Positions 1 to 7,109 are shown, numbered from the stretch's first letter. The stretch is 10,084 nt of DNA from Pyrobaculum sp. (GCA_009903905.1 WYEI01000293.1:1-10084); one strand, 5' to 3'. Notes: generated by a model not told the origin, from the letters alone. Made by a program: numbers and translations.

Positions 1-173
1 TGCCCGTCTGTTTCCTCTCCTACATACTGGGTCTCGACAGGACCGCGGTGTCTCACCACCTAGCGAGACTCAAAGCCGCAGGTCTCGTGAAGGTCTCCAG
101 GAGCGGCCAGTACAGCATCTATAGCCTCTCCGAGGAAGGCCGGCGATGGGCTGACGCCGTGTTTTCAATTTAG
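1..173 (+). CDS. ArsR-like winged-helix transcriptional regulator, C-terminal part (5' end outside window)
   Basis: The reading frame is open from base 3 to a TAG at 171-173 and gives 56 residues. It contains a helix-turn-helix of ArsR type (LDRTAVSHHLARLKAAGLV, where TAVSHHLARLK is the recognition helix) followed by the wing (VKVSRSGQYSIYSLSEEG) and a short C-terminal helix. This order of recognition helix and beta-hairpin wing is typical of ArsR/HTH_5 or HTH_20 DNA-binding proteins, which usually act as dimeric repressors. The start and any ligand-sensing residues lie to the left of the window, so its inducer cannot be judged. A single Cys near the left edge (in PVCFLS) is not enough to propose metal sensing. 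The gene converges on the transporter operon and is not part of it. No clear T-rich terminator follows it. The wHTH call is solid; the exact subfamily is less certain. Confidence 0.75.
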   Translation, partial: PVCFLSYILGLDRTAVSHHLARLKAAGLVKVSRSGQYSIYSLSEEGRRWADAVFSI

Positions 174-510
174 GAGTAGAGGCGCGTCCACATCTGCCGA
201 CGGCGGCGTCTGCGTCCATCTTTTCCACGGCGGGAGCCTCCTCTAGGCTGGGGGCGATGCCAGCCTCCGGCGCGCAGACAAACGAAGTCCCAGCGCCCCG
301 CTCCCGCTGGACTGCGGCGCTGTCCTCTCCGCCGTCTTGCCGCCATCGACGGGTGGCTTTAGGTGGCCGCACAAGGGGTCTGAAGCATTGGGAATTACGA
401 GGCGGCGAGAGACTCCTCCTAATGTTCGGAGACATCTGGCGAGGTCTGTCTTGATTTCGAATCTTCCTTTGGAGCCCGACGTCGCGCAGATAGGGGCTGT
501 ATTACGAAAC
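174..510. other. Intergenic stretch with no recognisable gene
   Basis: These 337 bases follow the stop of the ArsR-like gene. They are GC-rich and contain open frames on both strands, but none gives a recognisable protein: the translations are rich in Arg, Pro, Gly and Ala, as expected for out-of-frame reading of GC-rich DNA. I found no tRNA-like cloverleaf, no inverted repeats of insertion-sequence type and no CRISPR-like repeats. The stretch may be decayed coding DNA, since it leads directly into a broken ATPase gene, but nothing in it proves that. Confidence 0.4.
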
Positions 511-767
511 TTGTTTATGGGTAGGGAGCGGGAGTTGGGTGGCTGGGGGAGCGGGTCGGGTGGCGCCGAGCTTTTGGCGATACGCTCAAGTGACGCATCG
601 GCAAGACCGAGACGTTGAGGGAGTTCCCCAGACGGCGTTATATCAAGTCCTCACCTCTAGGACGGGCTCTCAAGGCCATTTGGAGTCGCTTAAAAGAGAG
701 TGTTCGCCGGGAGGTGGATCTACGGGAGACCTTGAGGGGCTTCTGGCGTAGCCGAGGGGGTGGATAG
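511..767 (+). pseudogene. Remnant of an archaeal P-loop ATPase (PF01637-like), frameshifted and shortened
   Basis: The frame starting at 517 reads MGREREL, the usual N-terminal motif of the archaeal ATPase family (F-V/M-GRE-K/R-EL). One base out of phase, from 540, the text continues WLGERVGWRRA, and from 594 it reads RIGKTETLREF, which fits the family's Walker A tail (GRRR-I/V-GKT-xLLxEF). Between them a third frame gives AELLAI at about 566-583, matching the hydrophobic strand that normally precedes the P-loop (RAELLVIYG). A TGA sits in frame at 591-593, directly before RIGKT. So pieces of one N-terminal ATPase domain are spread over frames by small indels. After the P-loop the frame stays open to a TAG at 765-767, but this tail is not clearly recognisable. 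Intact family members are usually about 350-450 residues; only about 80 codons remain. Such ATPases are numerous and variable in crenarchaeal genomes. I infer a dead gene. Confidence 0.6.
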
Positions 768-827
768 GCCACGTCTCGTATTCGACGTGTTCGGCTGGCC
801 GAGCTCCACAGGGGCGTACTACGCGCC

Positions 828-1793
828 TTAGGCGTATAGGTGACAAGCCACGTAGTGGCCCCGTCTCGCCTCTATAAGTGGCGGTTCTTCTTTTTCGCAT
901 TTGCCTCTGATTACGTACGGACAGCGGGGGTGGAAGCGGCAGCCGGCAGGCGGGTTTATGGGGCTGGGGGGCTCGCCCTGCAGTAGGAGGACTTTTCGGC
1001 TTCTCGCCGTCTTGGGGTCCGGCACCGGCAGAGCCGAAATTAAGGCTTGTGTGTATGGGTGCAACGGCTCTTTTATCACGGCGTCGGCCGGGCCGAGCTC
1101 CACAATCTTCCCCATGTACATAACCGCGATTCTGTCGCTCATGTAGCGTACTGCGCCTATGTCGTGGCTGATGAAGAGGTAGGTGAGGTTAAGGCGCTTC
1201 TGCAGATCTTTCAACATGTTGAGTATCTGGGCCTGCACCGAGACGTCAAGCGCCGAGGTCGGCTCGTCGAGGACGAGAAACTTGGGCTCAAGTATCAAAG
1301 CCCGGAGGATTGCTATCCTTTGACGCTGACCCCCGCTGAACTCGTGGGGGTATCTATGGAGCTGACCTCTCTCAAGACCGACGAGCTCCAGCATTTTGCC
1401 TATGTACTCCTCCGGGTCTTGTATTGGGAGTTTATGCACCTTTATCACCTCTAAAAGTGTTTGATAGACGGTGAGGCGGGGGTTTAGAGACATGTAGGGG
1501 TCTTGGAAAATCATCTGGGCCCTCCGCCTAAACTCCCTCAACTTGCTCCCAGAGGCCTTGGTTACATCTTCGCCGTCGAAGTATATGCGTCCAGAGGTGG
1601 GCTCTATGAGCCGGAGGATAAGCCGGCCCAGGGTGGTTTTGCCGCTGCCGGTCTCGCCAACAAGTCCCAGCGTCTCGCCTTCGTAGATCTCCAGATCTAC
1701 GCCGTCTACGGCCTTGACGTATCCCCTGGGTCTCAGAAGGCCGCCTACTGGGAAGTACTTACTTAACTTCTCGGTCTTTATCAGAGGCTTCAT
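828..1793 (-). CDS. dppF: Peptide ABC transporter ATP-binding protein (DppF/OppF type)
   Basis: This 321-residue ATPase is one half of the nucleotide-binding pair that powers peptide uptake. Visible motifs: Walker A GETGSGKT at 46-53, Q-loop Gln97 in IFQDP, signature FSGGQRQR at 152-159, Walker B FLVLDEP at 172-178 with catalytic Glu177, and switch His210. The C-terminal oligopeptide-transporter extension carries Cys285, Cys291, Cys299 and Cys317, the pattern associated with an iron-sulfur cluster in Dpp/Opp ATPases. The start chosen is the ATG at 1793, which overlaps the stop of the preceding ATPase gene as ATGA; the next upstream ATG, at 1856, would add 21 residues lying antisense-free but wholly inside the upstream gene and unlike the family. 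The sequence MKPLIKTEKLSKYF is a normal DppF N-terminus. It is the last gene of the operon, and the stop is TAA at 830-828. A 77-base segment (880-956) is identical to one in the partner gene. Peptide specificity cannot be read from the ATPase. Confidence 0.92.
   Translation of the reverse strand: MKPLIKTEKLSKYFPVGGLLRPRGYVKAVDGVDLEIYEGETLGLVGETGSGKTTLGRLILRLIEPTSGRIYFDGEDVTKASGSKLREFRRRAQMIFQDPYMSLNPRLTVYQTLLEVIKVHKLPIQDPEEYIGKMLELVGLERGQLHRYPHEFSGGQRQRIAILRALILEPKFLVLDEPTSALDVSVQAQILNMLKDLQKRLNLTYLFISHDIGAVRYMSDRIAVMYMGKIVELGPADAVIKEPLHPYTQALISALPVPDPKTARSRKVLLLQGEPPSPINPPAGCRFHPRCPYVIRGKCEKEEPPLIEARRGHYVACHLYA
880..956. repeat. 77-base perfect direct repeat, copy in dppF
   Basis: Every base of 880-956 matches 1836-1912, in the same orientation and the same codon phase, with an offset of 956. 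The match stops abruptly at both ends (879 T against 1835 C; 957 T against 1913 G). On the minus strand this copy encodes DppF residues from about 280 (NPPAGCRFHPRCP...) to about 304 (...KCEKEEPP), including three of the four Cys. Confidence 0.97.
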
Positions 1794-2758
1794 GGGTACA
1801 GCCAACACGCCACCTTGTGTCTGTCGCCCAGCAACGGCGGTTCTTCTTTTTCGCATTTGCCTCTGATTACGTACGGACAGCGGGGGTGGAAGCGGCAGCC
1901 GGCAGGCGGGTTGATTAAGTTCGGTATGGTGCCGGGTATCGGCTTGAGTCTCTCCTGGGGATTAAGCGGGTTTATCACGGCGTTTAGAAGCCCCTGTGTG
2001 TAGGGGTGCTTAGGGTTTTGGAAAAGCTCTTCCACCGGAGCCTCCTCTACGATCTTCCCGCCGTACATGATGACGACTCTGTCGGCAAACTCGGCCACTA
2101 GACCCATGTTGTGCGTAATGAATATTATAGACATGCCGAACTGCTCCTTTAGCTGTTTAAATAGGTGCAGTATCTGGGCCTGCACCGTCACGTCGACGGC
2201 TGTGGTGGGCTCGTCTGCGATCAGTATACGCGGCTTGTTGCTAATCGACATGGCTATGACAGACCTCTGCTTCATCCCGCCGGAGAGCTGATGCGGGAAA
2301 GACCTCGACCTGCTCTCGGGGTCTGGGATCAAGACCGTGCGGAGCAAGTTCACGGCCTCTGAGAGGTACTGTTTTATCTTACCGCCTCTATGCGCCGCCA
2401 TGGTCTCGCCTATTTGATACCCCACTGTGTACAGCGGGTCGAGGGCTGAGGAGGGGTCTTGAAACACATACGCAATTTCTGAACCCCGGATTCTACGGAG
2501 CTCCTCCTCCGGCAGCTTCAACAGGTCTACCTCCTCGCCGTCGCGTCGGTAGATGGCTGAGCCGGAGATTATCTTACCCGGCGGCTGTATCAGCCTCGTG
2601 ATGGCGCGGGTCGTGACGCTCTTGCCGCTACCCGTCTCGCCCACTATCGCCAGCACCTCGCCCCTGTAGAGATCGAAGGAGACGTTCTCCACCGCCTTCA
2701 CAACGCCGGCATAGGTGTAGAAATAGACCGTCAAGTTGCGGACCTCTAGGATCTTCAT
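1790..2758 (-). CDS. dppD: Peptide ABC transporter ATP-binding protein (DppD/OppD type)
   Basis: This 322-residue protein is the second ATPase of the transporter. Motifs: Walker A GETGSGKS at 40-47, Q-loop Gln100 in VFQDP, signature LSGGMKQR at 158-165, Walker B ILIADEP at 178-184 with Glu183, and switch His216 in FITHNMG. The signature with Met (GGMKQR) and the HPYTQGL motif at about 251-257 are typical of DppD/OppD. The C-terminal extension has Cys288, Cys294, Cys302 and Cys318, a likely iron-sulfur ligand set. The ATG at 2758 overlaps the TGA of the upstream permease gene (ATGA at 2758-2755), which argues against the much longer open frame reaching to 3163; that extension lies in a wrong frame of the permease gene and is not protein-like. 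The TGA stop at 1792-1790 likewise overlaps the next ATPase start. DppD and DppF are expected to form a heterodimer on the inner membrane face. Confidence 0.92.
   Translation of the reverse strand: MKILEVRNLTVYFYTYAGVVKAVENVSFDLYRGEVLAIVGETGSGKSVTTRAITRLIQPPGKIISGSAIYRRDGEEVDLLKLPEEELRRIRGSEIAYVFQDPSSALDPLYTVGYQIGETMAAHRGGKIKQYLSEAVNLLRTVLIPDPESRSRSFPHQLSGGMKQRSVIAMSISNKPRILIADEPTTAVDVTVQAQILHLFKQLKEQFGMSIIFITHNMGLVAEFADRVVIMYGGKIVEEAPVEELFQNPKHPYTQGLLNAVINPLNPQERLKPIPGTIPNLINPPAGCRFHPRCPYVIRGKCEKEEPPLLGDRHKVACWLYP
1836..1912. repeat. 77-base perfect direct repeat, copy in dppD
   Basis: This is the second copy of the 77-base repeat found at 880-956. It encodes DppD residues from about 283 to about 307, with the same Cys-rich motif. 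The two ATPase genes differ freely in silent positions elsewhere, for instance across the shared Walker A motif GETGSGK, so identity at every wobble base here is not explained by protein conservation alone. Confidence 0.97.
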
Positions 2759-3816
2759 ACCCTGAACTCTATCCTCCTCCTGAACTTGGGGTCGAAGACG
2801 TCCCTCAAGGCGTCCCCCAGCAGATTCCACCCAAGCGCAGTTAGGAATATGGCAACGCCTGGGAAGAACACCAGCCACCACGCAGTGGGGAAGCGGCTCC
2901 CGCCCATGTTTATTAAAGAGCCCCAGTCGACGATGGGGGGCTGCGCGCCGAGGCCCAGGAAGCTGAGGCCCGCCGCGAGGAGGTTCACCGTGGCGAAGTC
3001 GAAGGTCATCAAGACGATGATCGGCGACATTATATTGGGCAGTACGTGTCGCGTCATTATGCGCCAGGTGGAGAACCCCAGCGCCCTGGCCGCCTCCACG
3101 TAGGTCTTCTCCTTCTCTACCAGCACCATGCCGCGGACTACGCGGGCGTATGAGGGCCACCACACGATAATCAAGGCGGTGAAGATCGAGATCAGCGGCG
3201 CGAGATGTATGGCGTCTTCCGCGCTCACGCCGAAGATGGCCGCCATGAAGGAGGCGAACATGGGTTGATCTATGAGAAACTCTCGGATGCGCTGTGGCAA
3301 GGTTGCCGCCAGCGCCAACGCCAGCACTAAGGCGGGAAACGCCAAGAAGATATCTGTAACTCTCATAATTGCTTCGTCTGTCTTTCCGCCGTAGTAGCCA
3401 GCAAGTAGGCCAAGTAAAATGCCGAGGGGGACCCCCAAGGCGATGGTTATCACTGATATTACAAGCGACACCCGGGCGCCGTATAACATGAGGCTGAGGA
3501 CGTCTCTCCCGTATATATCTGTGCCGAGGGGCATGCCGTACTCCCCCGGCGGGGTCAAGTAGAGTTCAGGTCGTTCCAAATAGAGGAATTGGTTGTAACT
3601 ATACGGAGCCACGAGGGGTCCCACGACGCCTACAACCACGAACCCCAATGAAAGAAAGAGGCCGATGACGCCCGTGGGAGACCTGTTGAGGGCATAAAGA
3701 GTGAGGCGCCACTCCTCCACCCGTGCCTTGTTCTTGGCGTACCAATCCCGTCTTATCAACATGGTTAACTTCACCAAAAGCCAAAGGAGACCGTCGGCGG
3801 CCTTATCCAAAATCAT
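2755..3816 (-). CDS. dppC: Peptide ABC transporter permease (DppC/OppC type)
   Basis: This 353-residue integral membrane protein is one of the two channel subunits. An amphipathic N-terminal part (1-45) precedes the first membrane helix at about 48-70. The extracellular segment contains GTDIYGRDVLS (98-108), the hallmark of DppC/OppC proteins. Further helices lie at about 116-140, 156-172, 205-222, 263-285 and 312-334. The EAA coupling loop, which contacts the ATPases, is EAARALGFSTWRIMTRHVLPN at about 241-261, with the conserved A-x-x-x-G pattern. The C-terminus DVFDPKFRRR matches the family's D-P-R/K end. There is a roughly 25-residue segment (about 174-205, REFLIDQPMFASF...) between helices that is longer than in common bacterial DppC. 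The ATG at 3816 follows the stop of the upstream permease by one base. The TGA stop overlaps the next gene. It acts as a heterodimer with the B permease. Confidence 0.92.
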   Translation of the reverse strand: MILDKAADGLLWLLVKLTMLIRRDWYAKNKARVEEWRLTLYALNRSPTGVIGLFLSLGFVVVGVVGPLVAPYSYNQFLYLERPELYLTPPGEYGMPLGTDIYGRDVLSLMLYGARVSLVISVITIALGVPLGILLGLLAGYYGGKTDEAIMRVTDIFLAFPALVLALALAATLPQRIREFLIDQPMFASFMAAIFGVSAEDAIHLAPLISIFTALIIVWWPSYARVVRGMVLVEKEKTYVEAARALGFSTWRIMTRHVLPNIMSPIIVLMTFDFATVNLLAAGLSFLGLGAQPPIVDWGSLINMGGSRFPTAWWLVFFPGVAIFLTALGWNLLGDALRDVFDPKFRRRIEFRV

Positions 3817-3817
3817 G

Positions 3818-4816
3818 TTAATACCTCACCCTGGGGTCTATGAAGGCGTAGAGCACATCTACCACAAAATTTGTCACCACATATATGATGGCGAAGACGA
3901 AGGTGGTGGCTATGATAGCCGGAAAGTCGAGGTAATATATGGACTGTACTGCGTAATACCCGAGGCCGGGCAGGCCGAAAATGGTCTCCGTGATGGGGGC
4001 GCCGCTCAACGATGCGCCGAACTCTAGGCCAATAATTGTCACTATTGGGACGAGGGAGTTCTTAAACACGTGCCTCCTCACCCACCCCACTGGCAGGCCC
4101 TTCGCGTGTAGATACTCCACGAAATCAGCCCCCAACGCCTCCACCGTGGAGTTTCTGACAAACCTCGCTATGATTCCGGCGCCTGCGAACCCCAGCACGA
4201 ACCCAGGTAACCAGTACCTCGCCACTATTTGCGCCAAGTTTTCAAAGTCGCCGGTGATCAAGGCGTCTACTAGCGGGACGCCGGTTATTGTGACTTTAGA
4301 AGTGGGCACCCCGGCTAGTGTTATGGCTCTAAACTGGACAAAGAAAAGAAGTATGAAGAGATACGCCAGCAGGAAGGCGGGCATGGAGACCCCAATCAAG
4401 GCGAAGATTCTGACGGCAGTGTCTATTTTCGTGTCTCTCTTATAGGCGGCGACCAACCCCAGCGGAAGTCCTATGACCACCGAGAAAAATATAGAAAACA
4501 GCGCCAATTGAAACGTGACGGAGAACCGCGCCGCCACATCTGCGAAGACGTTGTTGCCTGTTCTCGGACTTATGAGAGTCCCCTCAAAAAGCCTAACAAG
4601 GAAGTAGTAGAACTGCTCGTACCAAGGCCTGTCGAAGTAGTAGTATTGTTTTACTTTTTCGATGACCTCCGGCTTCGCCTTCTCGCCCCCAGCCCAAGCC
4701 CTCACGGGGTCTGCCGGTATGGCATAGGCTATTAAATACGTAATAAAGACCACACCAAATATAGTGGGTATAAAGGTGAGAAGACGCCTGAGGAGAAACT
4801 TCCTAAAAGAGGACAT
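3818..4816 (-). CDS. dppB: Peptide ABC transporter permease (DppB/OppB type)
   Basis: This 332-residue membrane protein is the other channel subunit. The N-terminus FRKFLLRRLLTFIPTIFGVV leads into membrane helix 1 (about 10-31), as in DppB/OppB. A periplasm-side domain follows, with YYYFDRPWYEQFYYFL at about 58-73, the family's LGLDxPxxxQYxxWL position. Other helices are at about 101-124, 137-160, 203-220, 255-275 and 299-321. The EAA loop is EALGADFVEYLHAKGLPVGW at about 226-245 followed by VRRHVFKN. The ending FIDPRVRY is diagnostic of DppB. Its ATG at 4816 lies 13 bases after the stop of the solute-binding protein gene; the gap on the coding strand is pyrimidine-rich (ACTTTTTCCTTCT) and has no Shine-Dalgarno motif. 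The stop is TAA at 3820-3818. The spacing supports one transcript with the genes on either side. Confidence 0.92.
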   Translation of the reverse strand: MSSFRKFLLRRLLTFIPTIFGVVFITYLIAYAIPADPVRAWAGGEKAKPEVIEKVKQYYYFDRPWYEQFYYFLVRLFEGTLISPRTGNNVFADVAARFSVTFQLALFSIFFSVVIGLPLGLVAAYKRDTKIDTAVRIFALIGVSMPAFLLAYLFILLFFVQFRAITLAGVPTSKVTITGVPLVDALITGDFENLAQIVARYWLPGFVLGFAGAGIIARFVRNSTVEALGADFVEYLHAKGLPVGWVRRHVFKNSLVPIVTIIGLEFGASLSGAPITETIFGLPGLGYYAVQSIYYLDFPAIIATTFVFAIIYVVTNFVVDVLYAFIDPRVRY

Positions 4817-4829
4817 AGAAGGAAAAAGT

Positions 4830-7109
4830 CTAGGGTTTAAATCCGTACAGCTGTTGCCACAGGGTGGCGTTCCAGTAGTATGGATTGTACCGGAGCACTA
4901 TGTAGGAGTCCTGCTGGTAGTCGGCGACGTAGTATGGGCCTGTGGATATGGGCTTCTCGTGGAGTAGTTTATGCGTGGTGTCGTCTTCGCCCGAAATGAC
5001 GTACTTAGCCCACGCCGCTGGGTTCTTCCCGTTGTTGGAGTCCGCTAGGGCTTGTTGATATTTGTCGCCTAGCGCGTACTGCATCGAAATAGTCATAGTG
5101 AAGGGCGCCGCTAAGATGGGCAAGATGGCGGGGTAGGGCTGGGTCAGCTTCAGCTCGACCACGCCGGCCGTGGGTCCTGAGTAGCCAAACACCTTCATCA
5201 ACTCGTCCCAGCTCTTCACGTCGTACGACTTCCCGGCGTACTCAGTCACAAGGCCGTTGGCGAGGATCTGCTTAAACTCGTCCTCGGATAACACAGAGCT
5301 GGCGTTTACGTCTACATACGTGGTGATCATCCAGCTGGGGTCTAGATACAGCCTGGCGATTCTCCATATGGAGAAGAGGACGTCCACCGCGTTTATATCG
5401 TAGACCTTGTTATTCCACGGGTCATACGCCTTCATGCCGCCCCTAATGACGAAGTACCAAGTGGTGCCATCCTGGTCGTGAGCCCAAGCCACGGCGCTTG
5501 CAGGCACCACGTACTCAGTGTTCTCACGCCAGAAGGTCACCAGCGTCGTGCCCGTCTGCGTAAAGATATCCCATCCAAACGATTCGTAACTCGCGGCGGG
5601 GTCGAAACTCTGCGGCCAGCCTATGTCCCCGATGACGTAGGCGTCAGGTCCGTTCTTATAATCCTTCACGCCTATGCTTACAACCGGCGCATCCGGCGTC
5701 TCCCACACCAAATCATAGCGATAAAGCTCTAGAGGAGTGTAATAACGTTCCTTGACCCAGTTCCAGTTATGCATGAAGAACTTCGCCTGGCCGAGCCAAA
5801 TGATTGCAGGGTCGTTGTTGCTGACTATAGATATGGCTTTATACAAAGCCTCCCTCAGCGCAGGGTCGAAGTGCGTCCTCGCCGCCACTATCAACGCGTC
5901 TACGTCGTAGTTTCTGTAAAACGCCGGGTTGATGTCGACGAAGCCTGTGCTCTGCTCCACAGGCTTGGTCTTCTCTGTATCTACCTCGTACTGCACCACG
6001 TATATCTTCTTGCCGGAGGGCACGTTAACGTTGGCGCCGGTGCCCTTAGGGCCGACCACCACCACGGCGTCGCCCACGTCGAAGACACTAGCCGAGGAGA
6101 GGAGGCTTGATATCTGCGCCGCAGAGGCCTCTACCACGTTTAGAGTTTTGAACTGCGTGCCGCCGTAGAAGAGCGGGCTGGCGTAGTCGTCGGGATCCAG
6201 GTAGTCGGGGAGCCAGCCGATGATGTAGACGTCGAAGTCGCCTTTCTCGGTCTTACTCAGCAGAGTGGGCCAGTTGAGCGGCTCTGTGGTCACTTTAAAG
6301 CCCAACTGGCCCCAGGTATTGGCGAGGAGGGCGGCGGTCTGGGCCCGCTGGTCGTTGCCGAGGTTGAAGTCGATCACAATGGTGTACTTGGTGGGGTCTA
6401 TGCCGCTCTTCTTTATCAGCTCTCGCGCCTTGGTGAGGTTGTAGCTGTACCTAATTATTCCGGTTTCGGTGTAGCCTGGAAGGCCCTTGGGGATGACGCT
6501 GTAGAGCCTGGCGAACCTGTTGGCGTAGACTCTGCCCAGTATGGCGTCGTACGGCACAGCCCACGCCAGTGCCTGCCTCACGAGGCTGTTGTTGAAAGGC
6601 GCCTTATGGGCGTTGAGGACTATGTATTCAATAGTGAGAGTGAGGAGGTTGGGATCCTCCTTAAGCTCAATCATGTAGTTGCCCATCTTCGTGCCCACCA
6701 CCTCGTTAAGCCTATCTAGAGGTATTGCCGCCACGTCGACGGTGCCGGTCTTGTACATCTGGATGCGGGCAGTGGCGTCGTTGTTGATGATGTATATTAC
6801 ATACTTATGAAACACCTTCTGTTGCGCCACGGCGGGCGTTGAAGGCGTAGTGGTCGTAGGACTCGGCGAAGTGGCGGTAGGAGTGGGAGTCGGCGAAGTA
6901 GCAGTGACAGTAGCTGTGGGAGTTGGCGAAGTGGTAACGGCGGTGGTCGTGGGGCTCGATGCCGTGGCTGTCTGTGTCGTCGTGGGTGTGGTGGGGGTGG
7001 AGGGGGCGGGTCGTTGTTGTGCCATAAACACGGCGGCCAGCGCGATTACCAGAAGCGCAACCACAATGCCGACAACGGCACCCCTAGAGAGACCTTTCAA
7101 TCTGGCCAT
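4830..7109 (-). CDS. Membrane-anchored family 5 peptide-binding protein, apparently circularly permuted
   Basis: This 759-residue protein captures substrate outside the cell for the B/C permeases. Residues 11-30 form a hydrophobic signal-anchor with no lipobox Cys. Residues 35-95 are a Ser/Thr/Pro linker, a likely O-glycosylated stalk. The rest is an SBP_bac_5 fold in swapped order. Residues 97-470 match the usual second half: KYVIYIINNDATARIQMYKTG then DVAAIP, FNNSLVRQALAWAVPYDAIL (172-191), FDVYIIGWLPDYLDPDDYAS (292-311) and FDPALREALYKAISIVSNND (414-433). Residues 485-757 match the usual first half: IGWPQSFDPAASYES, AVAWAHDQDGTTWYFVIRGG (539-558), VDVLFSIWRI, and finally TGPYYVADY and RYNPYYW, which normally sits mid-protein just before the NDATAR strand. 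An insert at about 328-395 is not in typical members. I chose the ATG at 7109 because its A lies 25 bases from the TATA centre; the ATG at 7115 adds two residues. The stop is TAG at 4832-4830. Family is certain; permutation is my inference from motif order. Confidence 0.9.
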   Translation of the reverse strand: MARLKGLSRGAVVGIVVALLVIALAAVFMAQQRPAPSTPTTPTTTQTATASSPTTTAVTTSPTPTATVTATSPTPTPTATSPSPTTTTPSTPAVAQQKVFHKYVIYIINNDATARIQMYKTGTVDVAAIPLDRLNEVVGTKMGNYMIELKEDPNLLTLTIEYIVLNAHKAPFNNSLVRQALAWAVPYDAILGRVYANRFARLYSVIPKGLPGYTETGIIRYSYNLTKARELIKKSGIDPTKYTIVIDFNLGNDQRAQTAALLANTWGQLGFKVTTEPLNWPTLLSKTEKGDFDVYIIGWLPDYLDPDDYASPLFYGGTQFKTLNVVEASAAQISSLLSSASVFDVGDAVVVVGPKGTGANVNVPSGKKIYVVQYEVDTEKTKPVEQSTGFVDINPAFYRNYDVDALIVAARTHFDPALREALYKAISIVSNNDPAIIWLGQAKFFMHNWNWVKERYYTPLELYRYDLVWETPDAPVVSIGVKDYKNGPDAYVIGDIGWPQSFDPAASYESFGWDIFTQTGTTLVTFWRENTEYVVPASAVAWAHDQDGTTWYFVIRGGMKAYDPWNNKVYDINAVDVLFSIWRIARLYLDPSWMITTYVDVNASSVLSEDEFKQILANGLVTEYAGKSYDVKSWDELMKVFGYSGPTAGVVELKLTQPYPAILPILAAPFTMTISMQYALGDKYQQALADSNNGKNPAAWAKYVISGEDDTTHKLLHEKPISTGPYYVADYQQDSYIVLRYNPYYWNATLWQQLYGFKP
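6825..7007 (-). repeat. Low-complexity Ser/Thr/Pro linker coding segment
   Basis: This segment encodes residues 35-95 of the binding protein, almost only Thr, Ser, Pro and Ala, with the unit TSPTPTAT recurring imperfectly. At the DNA level, GGCGAAGT on the plus strand recurs at 6865, 6892 and 6925 (spacing 27 and 33), which suggests growth by slippage of short units. Such stalks are known in archaeal binding proteins, where they separate the binding domain from the membrane and are often glycosylated. Confidence 0.8.

Noticed and set aside
70..435. A 121-residue minus-strand open frame opposite the regulator and the gap
   Set aside because: It overlaps the clear wHTH coding frame antisense, has no recognisable motif, and its Arg/Pro-rich composition is typical of chance frames in GC-rich DNA.
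688..700. A T-run on the minus strand (CTCTTTTAAG) as terminator of the operon
   Set aside because: Only four Ts, more than 120 bases after the stop, and inside the pseudogene remnant; too weak to call.
670..900. A 76-residue minus-strand open frame also starting MRKRRTA
   Set aside because: Its start lies within the 77-base repeat out of frame with dppF, which is why it resembles the false start at 1856. The rest is a shadow of dppF and the pseudogene region.
1794..1856. A 21-residue N-terminal extension of the DppF ATPase starting at 1856 (MRKRRTAV...)
   Set aside because: It lies entirely inside the dppD coding region in another frame and is unlike the family. The ATG at 1793 gives a normal N-terminus and an ATGA overlap.
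2759..3163. A 135-residue N-terminal extension of the DppD ATPase up to 3163
   Set aside because: It is the shadow of the permease gene in another frame. The family N-terminus MKILEVRNLTVYF begins at 2758, overlapping the permease stop.
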